Part shown: positions 24,748 through 33,361 of the stretch, one piece after another
Position numbering within the stretch: position 1 is the first letter of the stretch
Layout of the letters: each line of letters begins with the position of its first letter
NCBI GenBank assembly: GCA_011526565.1
Contig: WYBL01000092.1
Location: 1-48,759, forward strand
Source of the DNA: Acidobacteriota bacterium
GTDB taxonomy: Bacteria > Acidobacteriota > Vicinamibacteria > Fen-336
Direction: 5' to 3'
Length of the DNA: 48,759 nt
Made by a program: the position numbers and the translations under genes
The notes under the pieces: generated by a model
Databases searched by the model: none
What the model was told of the DNA's origin: nothing
Seen by the model: the letters and a program-made list of their open reading frames with translations, nothing else

Positions 24748-25277
24748 GCGAACACCTTCGCGAGGAGGTCCTGTGGGAGGCGATGGAGGCCGAGCCCGAG
24801 GGCGCGACCGCCGCACACCTCGCCGGGTGCGCCGACTGTCGCCGCCGGTTGGAGGAGGCGAAAGAAGCGCTGGCCTGGGCCCGGGACGCCTCGGTGCCCG
24901 AGCCGTCTCCGCTGTTCTGGCAGGGTTTCCGGCGCAACGTGAGCCGCCGGATCGAGCAGCGCGAGCGGTGGGCGATGGTGGGGCGGGTCGCGGCCGTGAC
25001 CGCGCTGGCGGCCACGCTGCTGGTGGCCGTGCGCGTGAACGGCCCCGGGCCGATCCCGGCGGAACCGGCCTTGCCCGCCTGGTCCGCGTTGCCCGCGGTC
25101 GAGGACGACACCGGGCTCGACCTGCTCCGCGAACTGGAGGGCTGGAGCTCGGACCTGCCGCTGGTGGCGGCCTCCGACGTGACCTCCGCCGTGATCGAGC
25201 TGGACGACGAACAGGGTGCGCTGCTGGCCGATGCGGTCGAGCGCGAGTTCGCGCACCCGGAGGAGGAGGATCTGTGA
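24744..25277 (+). CDS. membrane-anchored zinc-finger anti-sigma factor
   Basis: 177 residues. The cytoplasmic N-terminus has the zinc-finger signature HLAGCADCRRRLEEAKE. One membrane helix (MVGRVAAVTALAATLLVAV) follows near residue 85. The periplasmic part is acidic (VEDDTGLDLLRELEGW, EREFAHPEEEDL). It would hold the adjacent ECF sigma at the membrane until an envelope signal triggers release, typically by proteolysis. The GTG start overlaps the sigma stop, and the stop overlaps the next gene's GTG. Confidence 0.87.
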   Translation: MSEHLREEVLWEAMEAEPEGATAAHLAGCADCRRRLEEAKEALAWARDASVPEPSPLFWQGFRRNVSRRIEQRERWAMVGRVAAVTALAATLLVAVRVNGPGPIPAEPALPAWSALPAVEDDTGLDLLRELEGWSSDLPLVAASDVTSAVIELDDEQGALLADAVEREFAHPEEEDL

Positions 25278-25825
25278 AGACGCGGATGCGGATGCGCATG
25301 CGCATGTTGCCGACGACGCTGCTCGCGCTGGCGCTGGCCCTGCCGGCGGCGGCGCAGCAACCTCCCGAGGAGGGTGGCGGGCCGGGCCGCGGCCGCGACG
25401 AGGTCTTCCGCATGATCGACGCCTACATCGTGAGCAACCTGCAGGAGAGCCTCGGCCTCGACGACGCGGGCTTCGTGCGGCTGCTGCCGCTCGTCAAGAG
25501 GTTGCAGACGGACCGGCGCCAGGCGCTGCGGGGGCGGCTCGAGACGCTGTCCGAGCTGCGCCAGGTGATGCGCGCGGGCGGCGCCACCGAGTCGCGGGTG
25601 GCGGAGCTGATGAAGCGGGTCAAGCAGCAGGAGGCCGAAGCCACGCAGCAGCAGCGGGCCAACGTCGAGGCGATCGACGCGCAGCTCACGCCGGTCCAGC
25701 AGGCGAAGTTCCGCATCCTCGAGTTCGAGGTCGAACAGCGGCTGCGTCGGCTCCTCGAGCAGGCGCGACCGCAGCAGCCGGGGAACCAGGGGCGGCGGCC
25801 CCGCGCCAAGCGCCCCGGGGAGTAG
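25274..25825 (+). CDS. Spy/CpxP-like periplasmic protein (second copy)
   Basis: 183 residues. The N-terminus is built from a repeated ATGCG hexamer (RMRMRMRM), so several in-frame ATG codons follow the GTG start at 25274. A signal peptide follows (TTLLALALALPAAAQQ). The helical body VFRMIDAYIVSNLQESLGLDDAGFVRLLPLVKRLQTDRR and LTPVQQAKFRILEFEVEQRLRRLL matches the Spy/CpxP family with its LTxxQ-like motif. It is a distant partner of the copy before the sigma gene, so the sigma/anti-sigma pair is flanked by two putative periplasmic sensors or chaperones. Confidence 0.8.
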   Translation: MKTRMRMRMRMLPTTLLALALALPAAAQQPPEEGGGPGRGRDEVFRMIDAYIVSNLQESLGLDDAGFVRLLPLVKRLQTDRRQALRGRLETLSELRQVMRAGGATESRVAELMKRVKQQEAEATQQQRANVEAIDAQLTPVQQAKFRILEFEVEQRLRRLLEQARPQQPGNQGRRPRAKRPGE

Positions 25826-25836
25826 CGCCGGGCGGC

Positions 25837-25842
25837 TATACT
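25837..25842 (+). promoter_or_regulatory. -10 element 9 nt before the DUF4912 gene
   Basis: TATACT is followed by nine bases and ATG 25852. No -35 or Shine-Dalgarno is clear. The downstream genes through AMMECR1 may be read from here. Confidence 0.5.
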
Positions 25843-25851
25843 GCGCCGCGT

Positions 25852-26667
25852 ATGGCCTCGAGAGCAGTGAAGGCGGAAGTCCCGGCGAAGCGCTCCGGCC
25901 GACACGGGGCCGAGCGGCGCAAGGTGGCCCCGCAGGCTGCGCCCGCGCGAAAGGCGCCCGCGGCTTCGGGCCCGGTGCGGGCGGTTGCCGCGCCCGCGGT
26001 CGCGCCGCGTGCGGTGCCCGCACTCACCGAAGAGGAGCGGATCGAGAGCGCGAAGTACGCCGAGTCGCAGCCGCGGCCCCGCTTCTTCGAGGACGAGCGC
26101 TTCGTGTTCCCGGAGAGCTACGGGCGCAACCGCCTGCGGCTGCGGGTCAAGGACCCGGAGTGGCTCTTCGCGCACTGGGACGTGGCGCAGTCGACGCTGT
26201 CGCAGATGCGCCGCGACCTCGGCGTGCGGGCCGTCGCGGTCTCGCCGCTGACGCTGCGCGTGGTCGACGCGGGCAGCGGGCACTTCAGCGTGATCTTCCT
26301 GCCCGAGGGCACCCGCTCCTGGTACGTGAAGACCGACGCCCGGCCCCGCGTCTACCGGGCCGAACTGGGCCTGACGCTGCCCTCGGGGGAGTTCCGGCGG
26401 CTGGCGCAGAGCAACACCCTGGTCGCGCCCGGCAACGCGCCGTCGCCCGAGCCGGCGACGCGCAGGGCCGTCTACACCCGGGCGGGAGCGCGCGGGCTCG
26501 ATTCGGCGCTCCCGGCCCCCGCGTCCACGGCGGCGGCCGTCCGGGCGGCCGTCCACGGCCAGGTGCTGCCGAAGCAGCCGGGCCTCTTCGTGCCCACCCC
26601 GTCCGGCGGCCGTCGCGCGACGAAGGGCGGCGCCAGCGAGTCGTTCCGCCCGCGTCGCCCGCGCTGA
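25852..26667 (+). CDS. DUF4912-domain protein
   Basis: 271 residues. A basic Ala/Pro-rich N-terminus of about 60 residues leads into FVFPESYGRNRLRLRVKDPEWLFAHWDVAQSTL, the typical start of DUF4912 with an Ig-like fold. VIFLPEGTRSWYVKTDARPRVYRAELGL and LPSGEFRRLAQSNTLVAPG follow. These proteins often sit beside GH57 enzymes, as here 23 bases downstream. They are thought to be carbohydrate-related, but no activity is established. The C-terminal tail is Arg/Gly-rich and low complexity. Confidence 0.82.
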   Translation: MASRAVKAEVPAKRSGRHGAERRKVAPQAAPARKAPAASGPVRAVAAPAVAPRAVPALTEEERIESAKYAESQPRPRFFEDERFVFPESYGRNRLRLRVKDPEWLFAHWDVAQSTLSQMRRDLGVRAVAVSPLTLRVVDAGSGHFSVIFLPEGTRSWYVKTDARPRVYRAELGLTLPSGEFRRLAQSNTLVAPGNAPSPEPATRRAVYTRAGARGLDSALPAPASTAAAVRAAVHGQVLPKQPGLFVPTPSGGRRATKGGASESFRPRRPR

Positions 26668-26690
26668 CGGACGTTTCGGGGGAGTCGCCG

Positions 26691-28289
26691 ATGCAGCCCC
26701 TCGGATATTGGTGCCCCGTCCTCCACGCGCACCTGCCGTTCGTGCGCCACCCCGAGCTCCCGCAGTTCATGGAGGAGGAGTGGCTGTTCGAGGCGATCAC
26801 GGAGACCTACGTCCCGCTGATCCTGGTCCTCGACGGCCTGCTCGCCGAGGGCGTCGACTACCGGCTGACGATGACGCTGTCGCCGCCTCTCCTGGCGATG
26901 CTGCGCGACGAGCTGCTCGTCTCGCGCTACAACCACCACATCGACAAGCTGGTCGACCTCGCGGATCAGGAAGCCCTGCGCACCGCGCGCGAGCAGCCCG
27001 AGTTCGCGGCCACCGCCCGCTTCTATCACGACGAGTTCCGCCGCATCCGCCACTGTTTCCGCGAGACCTACGGGTCGGACCTCGTCCGCGCCTTCCGCAA
27101 GCACCTGGAGGCCGGCAAGCTCGAGGTGATCACCTGCGGCGCGACCCACGGTTTCCTGCCGCTGATGGACGACGTGCCGGAGGCGGTGCGGGCCCAGGTG
27201 CTGATCGCGCGCGACTACCACCACGAGTGCTTCGGCCGCGACCCCGAGGGCATCTGGCTGCCGGAGTGCGGCTACATGCCGGGCGTCGAGCGCTTCCTCG
27301 AGGAGGCCGGCATCCGCTACTCGTTCCTCGAGGCGCACGGCCTGACCGAGGCCCACCCGCGGCCGAGCTGGGGCGTGCACGCGCCGATCCTGTCGCCGGG
27401 CGGCGTCGCCTTCCTCGGGCGCGACATGGAGTCCTCGCGCCAGGTGTGGAGCGCGGAGGTGGGCTACCCGGGCGACTACGACTACCGCGAGTTCTACAAG
27501 GACATCGGCTGGGAGCTGCCGATGGAGCACGTCGCCGACTTCTTCGGCGACGGCCTGCGCCGCAACATCGGCATCAAGTACCACCGGGTGACGGGCCAGG
27601 TCGGCCTCGCCGACAAGCAGCCCTACGACCGCGGGCGGGCCGTGGAGAAGGCCGCGATGCACGCGGGCCACTTCATGGACAAGCGGATCGAGCAGATCCG
27701 CGGGCTGGCCGCCCACATGGACCGGCCGCCGATCGTGATGAGCCCGTACGACGCCGAACTCTACGGGCACTGGTGGTTCGAGGGCCCCGACTTCCTCAAC
27801 TTCCTGTTCCGAAAGCTGCACTACGACCAGCACGTGATCCGCCCGATCACCGCGCCCGAGTACCTCGCGATGTTCCCCGAGTGCGAGGTCGCGCAGCCGC
27901 CGATGTGCACCTGGGGCGCGCACGGATACGCCGAGGTCTGGCTCAACCCCGGCAACGACTGGATCTACCCGCACCTGTCGATGGCCGCCGAGCGCATGGT
28001 CGAGCTGGCCGCGCGCCACCCGCACGCCCTTGGCCTCGAGCGGCGGGCCCTGAACCAGGCCGCCCGCGAGCTGCTGCTCGCGCAGTCCTCGGACTGGGCG
28101 TTCATCATGAAGACCAACACGACGGTCGAGTACGCGAAGAAGCGCACCCGCGACCACGTCGCGCGCTTCACGTACCTGTACCGCGCGCTGACGGGCGAGG
28201 TGATGCTCGAGGAGCCGATCGTCCGCGAGCTCGAGGACAAGGACAACATCTTCCCGAACCTCGACTACCGGGTCTATAGTCCCCGGTAG
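26691..28289 (+). CDS. GH57 1,4-alpha-glucan branching enzyme
   Basis: 532 residues. The enzyme forms alpha-1,6 branches in glycogen-like glucans. GH57 signatures are LHAHLPFVRHPELPQFMEE at the N-terminus, GATHGFLPL, and the nucleophile E192 in IWLPECGYMPGVERF. The acid/base D354 lies in IVMSPYDAELYGHWWFEGP, agreeing with the known E/D pair of Thermus-type GH57 branching enzymes (E183 and D344). GGGGGAG six bases before ATG 26691 is the Shine-Dalgarno. It is preceded by DUF4912. No GH13 glycogen genes appear in the window. Confidence 0.93.
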   Translation: MQPLGYWCPVLHAHLPFVRHPELPQFMEEEWLFEAITETYVPLILVLDGLLAEGVDYRLTMTLSPPLLAMLRDELLVSRYNHHIDKLVDLADQEALRTAREQPEFAATARFYHDEFRRIRHCFRETYGSDLVRAFRKHLEAGKLEVITCGATHGFLPLMDDVPEAVRAQVLIARDYHHECFGRDPEGIWLPECGYMPGVERFLEEAGIRYSFLEAHGLTEAHPRPSWGVHAPILSPGGVAFLGRDMESSRQVWSAEVGYPGDYDYREFYKDIGWELPMEHVADFFGDGLRRNIGIKYHRVTGQVGLADKQPYDRGRAVEKAAMHAGHFMDKRIEQIRGLAAHMDRPPIVMSPYDAELYGHWWFEGPDFLNFLFRKLHYDQHVIRPITAPEYLAMFPECEVAQPPMCTWGAHGYAEVWLNPGNDWIYPHLSMAAERMVELAARHPHALGLERRALNQAARELLLAQSSDWAFIMKTNTTVEYAKKRTRDHVARFTYLYRALTGEVMLEEPIVRELEDKDNIFPNLDYRVYSPR

Positions 28290-28293
28290 GGGG

Positions 28294-29130
28294 ATGAGCG
28301 GACCCGTCCGCCGGTCGCCGATCGCCGGGAGCTGGTATCCCGGCCACCCCGCGGCGCTGCGCCGCGAGGTCGAGGAGATGCTGCATGCCGTGCCGGCGCT
28401 GCCGCGCCACGGACGCCTGGCGGGCCTGATCAGCCCCCACGCGGGCCTGATGTACTCGGGCCCCGTCGCCGCCTGGGGCTACTCGCTGCTGGCCGCGCAG
28501 CCGCCGGCGACGATCGTGCTCGCCGGCCCCTCCCACCGCGGCGACTTCGAGGGCCTCGCGGTCTACCCGGAAGGCGCGTTCGAGACGCCGCTGGGAGCCT
28601 GCGAGATCGACGCCGAGGTGGCCGCGCGACTGCTCGCGTGTGGTCCGCCTTTCGTGGCGCTGCCCGCCGCGCACCGCCTGGAGCACTCGCTCGAGATGCA
28701 GCTCCCGTTCCTCCAGGTCGTCGCCCCGCGCGCGCGGATCGTGCCGGTGCTGCTCGGGACGCAGGAGACCGGCGAGCACCACGCCCTGGCGGCTGGCCTC
28801 GCCGCGGTCGCCCGCGACCGTCCCGACCTCCTGCTCGTGGCCTCGAGCGACCTGTCCCACTACCAGTCGGCGACGGTGGCCGAGCGGCTCGACGGCCAGG
28901 TGCTGGCGGCGCTCGAGAGCGCGGATGGAACCGCCTTCGAGCGGCTGTGGGAGGGCGATCCACACCACGCCTGCGGCGGCGGCGCGGTGGCGGCGCTGCT
29001 GCGCGCGCTGGGCGCGGGACGGGACGCGCGGTGCGAGGTGCTCCGGCGGGCCGACTCCGGGGACGCCGGGCTGTTCGACAAGTCGCGCGTCGTCGGCTAC
29101 GTGTCGGTCGCGGTGTGGGCGGCGGCGTGA
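28294..29130 (+). CDS. amrB: MEMO1-family protein (AmmeMemoRadiSam system protein B)
   Basis: 278 residues of the MEMO/non-haem dioxygenase-like fold. RRSPIAGSWYPGHPAALRREVEEML, ISPHAGLMYSGPVAAWGY, LAGPSHRGDFEG, EHSLEMQLPFLQ and VASSDLSHYQ match bacterial MEMO proteins and their metal-binding His sites. Its stop overlaps the AMMECR1 gene (GTGA). In many genomes A and B proteins go together with a radical SAM partner; no radical SAM gene is seen in this window. The bacterial reaction is not known to me with certainty. Confidence 0.9.
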   Translation: MSGPVRRSPIAGSWYPGHPAALRREVEEMLHAVPALPRHGRLAGLISPHAGLMYSGPVAAWGYSLLAAQPPATIVLAGPSHRGDFEGLAVYPEGAFETPLGACEIDAEVAARLLACGPPFVALPAAHRLEHSLEMQLPFLQVVAPRARIVPVLLGTQETGEHHALAAGLAAVARDRPDLLLVASSDLSHYQSATVAERLDGQVLAALESADGTAFERLWEGDPHHACGGGAVAALLRALGAGRDARCEVLRRADSGDAGLFDKSRVVGYVSVAVWAAA

Positions 29131-29672
29131 CGGCCGCGGCCGAGCGCGAGGCGCTGCTGGCGCTGGCCCGCCACGCGATCGCGGGCGCGATCGGCACGCC
29201 CGGCTCCGGGCCTGCGCCGCAGCCGGAAGACGCCTCGCGCGGCGGCGCCTTCGTCTCGCTGCACGATCGCGAGGGAGCGCTGCGGGGCTGCATCGGTTTC
29301 ATCGAGTCCGACGACCCGCACCCGCGCACGGTGCGCGACGCCGCGATCGCCGCGGCGACCCGCGACCCGCGCTTCCCGCCGGTGCGGGCGGACGAACTGC
29401 ACGGCCTGCAGATCGAGATCTCGCTGCTGACCTCGCCGCGCCCGATCCGAGCGGCCGAGGTCGAGTGCGGCCGGCACGGCCTGATCGTCAGCCGCGGAGG
29501 ACGGCGTGGCCTGCTGCTGCCGCAGGTGCCGGCGCAGTTCGGCTGGGACCGCGAGCAGTTCCTCGCCGCGACCTGCCGCAAGGCCGGCCTCCCCGAGACC
29601 GCCTGGCGCGACCCCGGCACGACGATCGAAGCCTTCGAGGCCGAGGTCTTCTCGGAGCCCGAGCTTCGTTGA
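29127..29672 (+). CDS. amrA: AMMECR1-domain protein (AmmeMemoRadiSam system protein A)
   Basis: 181 residues with the AMMECR1 fold. GAFVSLHDREGALRGCIGFIE carries the family's conserved LRGCIG, followed by DPRFPPVRADELHGLQIEISLL and LLLPQVPAQFGWDREQFLAATCRKAGLP. GTG 29127 overlaps the MEMO stop. Gene overlap with the MEMO homologue supports a joint function. It ends one base before the convergent YdjM-like gene. Confidence 0.9.
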   Translation: MTAAAEREALLALARHAIAGAIGTPGSGPAPQPEDASRGGAFVSLHDREGALRGCIGFIESDDPHPRTVRDAAIAAATRDPRFPPVRADELHGLQIEISLLTSPRPIRAAEVECGRHGLIVSRGGRRGLLLPQVPAQFGWDREQFLAATCRKAGLPETAWRDPGTTIEAFEAEVFSEPELR

Positions 29673-29673
29673 C

Positions 29674-30585
29674 CTAGAACTCGAAGCGCTCCGACAGGAT
29701 GCGGCCTTCGGCGTCGACCTCGACGCGGGTCACGAAGCCGCGGCGCTCGGGGAAGTCGAAGCGCAGGTCGCTCCAGACGACCGCCTTTCCGGCCGGCGTC
29801 TCTTCCACTTCCAGCCACGGCCAGCGCGAGAAGTCCAGGAAGATCGCGGCGACCGCGGAGGACTCGCGGATGCGGGCGACCAGCGGGGTCTCGGCGGCCT
29901 TGGCCCGCCGCACGAACCTCGGCGGGCCGCCACCGAGGCGCAGCTCGCCGACGTGGTACGCACTGCCCGCGTCGGCCAGCACCCGCCAGCGCAACGGGTC
30001 GATCGGTTCCGGCAGCGCGGCGACGCGGTACACGGGCTCGTCGATCGCGGCGACCGCGGCGCGCACCGCGGCGTCGTGGGCCACGCCCCGCCCGCCGACG
30101 TACAGCGCGCAGGCGAGCAGCGCGACCCGGGCCGGCCCCGGCGCGTCGAGGCGCCGGGACAGGAAGATCCCGGCCCCGAGCGCCGCCAGAATCCACGGGT
30201 CCACGATGAACACCAGGTCCCACGCGAACCAGTCGTTCATCAGCGGGGTCAGCGCCCGGGTCCCGTAGCTCGTCCACAGGTCCATCACGACGTGGAGCGC
30301 GAGTCCCAGCAGCGTGCACCCGAGCAGCGGCCCGAAGCGGGAGCCCTTGACGAAGCGCCGCAGCACCGCCGCCAGCAGCACGGCCTGGGGCAGCAGTCCG
30401 ACCACCGAGTGGGTCAGATCGCGGTGGTGGGCGAGATAGGAAGCGGTGCCCGCCAGCCCCGCGACGATGTCGAGGTCGGGCAGGTTGGAGGCCAGCACCA
30501 GCGCCGCGGTGGCGCCGGGGGAAACCCGGCCGAGGCCGGCGCGGGCGATCGCCCAGCCGGCGAGCGAGTGGGTGAGGTTGTCCAT
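29674..30585 (-). CDS. YdjM-like inner-membrane metal-dependent hydrolase
   Basis: 303 residues. The N-terminus MDNLTHSLAGWAIARAG, LASNLPDLDIV, HHRDLTHSVVGLLPQ and GLALHVVMDLWTSYGTR form the His/Asp motif set of the YdjM/DUF457 family, polytopic proteins with putative metal-binding sites. About four to five membrane segments cover the first 200 residues, and the C-terminal third is soluble. Substrate unknown; phospholipase-like roles have been proposed for relatives. It directly abuts the PilB-type ATPase gene without spacing. Confidence 0.8.
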   Translation of the reverse strand: MDNLTHSLAGWAIARAGLGRVSPGATAALVLASNLPDLDIVAGLAGTASYLAHHRDLTHSVVGLLPQAVLLAAVLRRFVKGSRFGPLLGCTLLGLALHVVMDLWTSYGTRALTPLMNDWFAWDLVFIVDPWILAALGAGIFLSRRLDAPGPARVALLACALYVGGRGVAHDAAVRAAVAAIDEPVYRVAALPEPIDPLRWRVLADAGSAYHVGELRLGGGPPRFVRRAKAAETPLVARIRESSAVAAIFLDFSRWPWLEVEETPAGKAVVWSDLRFDFPERRGFVTRVEVDAEGRILSERFEF

Positions 30586-32355
30586 TCAGGCGGGGCGCAC
30601 CCGCCCGGTGACGCGGACCAGCTCGGCGACGGTCGTGGTGCCGCGGAACACCTTCTCGATCCCGGCCTCGCGCAGCGTGCGCAGGCCCTCGGCGCGGGCG
30701 GCCTTCTGGATCGCCTCGGCTCCGGCGCGGTCGGTGACGAGCTGGCGCAGCCGCTCGCTCATCGCCATCACCTCGTAGATGCCGTCGCGTCCGGAGTAGC
30801 CGGTCTGCCGGCACTCGAGGCAGCCCCGGCCCGCGCGGAAGACCACGCCGGTCATCGCGTCCGGCGGCAGCGCCAGCTCGGCCGCCTCCTCGCGGGTCGG
30901 CGCGTGCTGCTCGGAGCAGTGGGGGCAGTTGATGCGCACGAGGCGCTGGGCCAGCACGCCGATCAGCGTCGAGGTGATCAGGAAGTGGGGGACTCCGAGG
31001 TCGAGCAGGCGGGTGACGGACGAGGGCGCGTCGTTCGTGTGCAGCGTGGAGAGCACGAGGTGGCCGGTGAGCGCGGCCTGGACCGCGTTCTCCGCGGTCT
31101 CGGCGTCGCGGATCTCGCCGACCATCACGATGTCGGGGTCCTGCCGCAGCACGGTGCGCAGCGCGGCGGCGAACGTGACGTCGATCTGCGGGCGCACCGC
31201 GACCTGGTTGAAGTCCTCGTGCACCATCTCGATCGGGTCCTCGATCGTGACGATGTTGACCTCGGGCCGCGACAGGTGCTTGAGGATCGAGTAGAGCGTC
31301 GTGGTCTTGCCGCTGCCGGTCGGCCCCGTCACCAGCAGGATGCCGTTGGTGCGCGAGATGAACTCGTAGAAGCGCGGCAGGTCGCGCGGCGACAGCCCCA
31401 GCTCGTCCACGCCCTTCAGCAGGATCTCGGGGTCGAAGATGCGCAGCACCGCTTTCTCGCCGAAGGCGGTCGGCATCGTGGACACGCGCAGCTCCACCTC
31501 GCGCCCGCCCTGCTCGCGCTTGATGCGGCCGTCCTGCGGCCGCCGCTTTTCGGCGATGTTGCAGCCCGAGAGCAGCTTGATGCGCGAGACGAGCGCCTGG
31601 TACACGATCTTCGGGATCACGTGCACGTCGTGCAGCACGCCGTCGATCCGCAGGCGCACCAGGGTCAGCTCGCGCTTGGGCTCGAAGTGGATGTCGGAGG
31701 CGCGCTGCTCGAACGCGTAGTTCAGCATGTGGTCGAGCGCGCGCACGACCGGGGCGGCCGCCGGGTCCAGCTCGTCGGCCGAGGCCGACAGGAACTCCTG
31801 GTTGCCGAGGTCGACGCTGGAGACGCGGCTCGACTCGAGCTGCTTCTGGGCCGTGGTCAGGCTGGTCTTGAGGTCGTAGAAGCCCTTGTTGACGGCCTCC
31901 ACGTCGCTGCGGGTGGCGACCACCCGCTTCACCTCCAGCCCGGTCTTCTGGTGGATCTCCTCGAGCGGGAAGGGTGCCCACGGGTCGTGGACGGCGACCG
32001 TCAGCACGCCGCCGGCCTTGGAGATCGCGACGATCCCGTGGCGGCGCGCGAACGGCCCGGACAGCGCCCCGGTCACGACGTCGAGGTCGAGGTCGAGCGG
32101 ATTGAGCCGCGCGAACGGGAGGCCGGACTGGGCGGCGATCGCCTGCGCGATCTGGACCTCGGTGGCGAGCCCCTGCTGTTGCAGCGCCTGCTCGATCGCC
32201 AGGTTGCCGAGCCGCGCGGCGCGGCGGGCCCGCTCCGCCTGCTCGGCCGTCAGGACCTTCTGGGCGAGCAGGGTGGTGAGGAGTTCGGGCCGCTCGGAGG
32301 GGCTGGCTGCGGCGGGGGCCGCCGGCGGGCGGCGCGGTGCGGGGGCGCTCGGCAT
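30586..32355 (-). CDS. PilB/GspE-type secretion or pilus assembly ATPase
   Basis: 589 residues. An MshEN-like N-terminal domain (LTTLLAQKVLTAEQAERA and GLATEVQIAQAIAAQSGLPF) precedes the ATPase core: DIHFEPKRE, Walker A in GPTGSGKTTTLYS, IEDPIEMVHEDFNQVAV, and Walker B/His region VMVGEIRDAETAENAV. The zinc-binding CPHCSEQ and CLECRQTG match the tetracysteine of GspE/PilB. It powers type IV pilus extension or type II secretion. ATG 32355 is preferred because a -10-like TGAATA is nine bases before it; ATG 32364 overlaps that element. No other pilus genes occur here. Confidence 0.92.
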   Translation of the reverse strand: MPSAPAPRRPPAAPAAASPSERPELLTTLLAQKVLTAEQAERARRAARLGNLAIEQALQQQGLATEVQIAQAIAAQSGLPFARLNPLDLDLDVVTGALSGPFARRHGIVAISKAGGVLTVAVHDPWAPFPLEEIHQKTGLEVKRVVATRSDVEAVNKGFYDLKTSLTTAQKQLESSRVSSVDLGNQEFLSASADELDPAAAPVVRALDHMLNYAFEQRASDIHFEPKRELTLVRLRIDGVLHDVHVIPKIVYQALVSRIKLLSGCNIAEKRRPQDGRIKREQGGREVELRVSTMPTAFGEKAVLRIFDPEILLKGVDELGLSPRDLPRFYEFISRTNGILLVTGPTGSGKTTTLYSILKHLSRPEVNIVTIEDPIEMVHEDFNQVAVRPQIDVTFAAALRTVLRQDPDIVMVGEIRDAETAENAVQAALTGHLVLSTLHTNDAPSSVTRLLDLGVPHFLITSTLIGVLAQRLVRINCPHCSEQHAPTREEAAELALPPDAMTGVVFRAGRGCLECRQTGYSGRDGIYEVMAMSERLRQLVTDRAGAEAIQKAARAEGLRTLREAGIEKVFRGTTTVAELVRVTGRVRPA

Positions 32356-32364
32356 GTCGGTCAT

Positions 32365-32392
32365 TATTCAGGCCAGCGTTCGAGCCGGTCAA
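32365..32392 (-). promoter_or_regulatory. promoter of the PilB-type gene
   Basis: On the minus strand TTGACC (32392-32387), 16 bases and TGAATA (32370-32365) precede ATG 32355 by nine bases. It shares a short divergent region with the arginase promoter. Confidence 0.55.
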
Positions 32393-32411
32393 ACCCGCGC
32401 GTGACGGTTCG

Positions 32412-32441
32412 TTGACCGTGCGGAAAATCGCGTGCTAGCGT
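32412..32441 (+). promoter_or_regulatory. promoter of the arginase gene
   Basis: TTGACC (32412-32417) and TAGCGT (32436-32441) are separated by 18 bases. The -10 lies eight bases before ATG 32450 and there is no Shine-Dalgarno, so the transcript is probably leaderless. Confidence 0.55.
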
Positions 32442-32449
32442 CGACCCGC

Positions 32450-33361
32450 ATGTCCCGCCCCATTTCCATTCTCGGAGTCCCCCTCGACCTCGGCGCCGGC
32501 CGTCGCGGCGTCGACATGGGCCCCTCGGCGCTGCGGGTGGCCGACATCCACGGCAAGGCCCACGAACTGGGCTGCGACGTCGAAGACCTCGGCGACGTCG
32601 ACGTCCAGATCCAGGAGACCCAGGACCCCGGCAACCCGAAGCTCAAGTACCTGCGCGAGATCAAGGCCACCTGCGAGACCGTGCGCGACACCGTGGCCGG
32701 CGTGCTGGGGCGCGGCCGGGTGCCGGTGGTGCTCGGCGGCGACCACTCGATCGCGATGGGCACGATCGCGGGCGCGTCGAAGCACTTCCACGCCCGCGGC
32801 GAGAAGCTGGGCCTCGTCTGGTTCGACGCCCACGGCGACGCCAACACGCCCGAGTCCTCGCCGACCGGCAACATCCACGGCATGCCCTGCGCGGTGGCGC
32901 TGGGCGTGGGCGCGCCCGAGCTGCTCTCGATCTCCGCCCACACCCCGATGATCGAAGGCACGCGGGCCGCGATCATCGGCCTGCGCGACGTCGACGCGGC
33001 CGAGCGGGCGATCATCCGCCAGACCGGCATCAACGCCTTCACGATGCGGGACATCGACGAGCGCGGGATGCGGGCCGTGATGGAGGAGGCGATCAAGCGC
33101 GCCAGCAACGGCACCGCCGGCATCCACGTCAGCTTCGACATGGACGCGATGGACCCGGACCACGCGCCCGGCGTCGGCACCCCGGCGACCGGCGGCATCT
33201 CGTATCGCGAGGCGCACCTGGCGATGGAGATGCTGGCCGACACCCACAAGGTCGTGAGCTGCGAGTTCGTCGAGCTCAACCCCGTGTTCGACACCCGCAA
33301 CGGCACCGCGAGGCTGGGCGCGGAGCTGATCGCCTCGCTGCTCGGAAAGCGGATCCTGTGA
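32450..33361 (+). CDS. rocF: arginase
   Basis: 303 residues; hydrolyses L-arginine to ornithine and urea. Manganese-site motifs are VVLGGDHSIAMG, LVWFDAHGDANTPE and VSFDMDAMDPDHAPG, with PTGNIHGMP and GGISYREAHLAMEML. The N-terminus ILGVPLDLGAGRRGVDMGPSALR is typical of the RocF subgroup of ureohydrolases rather than agmatinase. Residues and length are normal. Its stop overlaps the GTG of a small lipoprotein gene. Confidence 0.94.
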   Translation: MSRPISILGVPLDLGAGRRGVDMGPSALRVADIHGKAHELGCDVEDLGDVDVQIQETQDPGNPKLKYLREIKATCETVRDTVAGVLGRGRVPVVLGGDHSIAMGTIAGASKHFHARGEKLGLVWFDAHGDANTPESSPTGNIHGMPCAVALGVGAPELLSISAHTPMIEGTRAAIIGLRDVDAAERAIIRQTGINAFTMRDIDERGMRAVMEEAIKRASNGTAGIHVSFDMDAMDPDHAPGVGTPATGGISYREAHLAMEMLADTHKVVSCEFVELNPVFDTRNGTARLGAELIASLLGKRIL

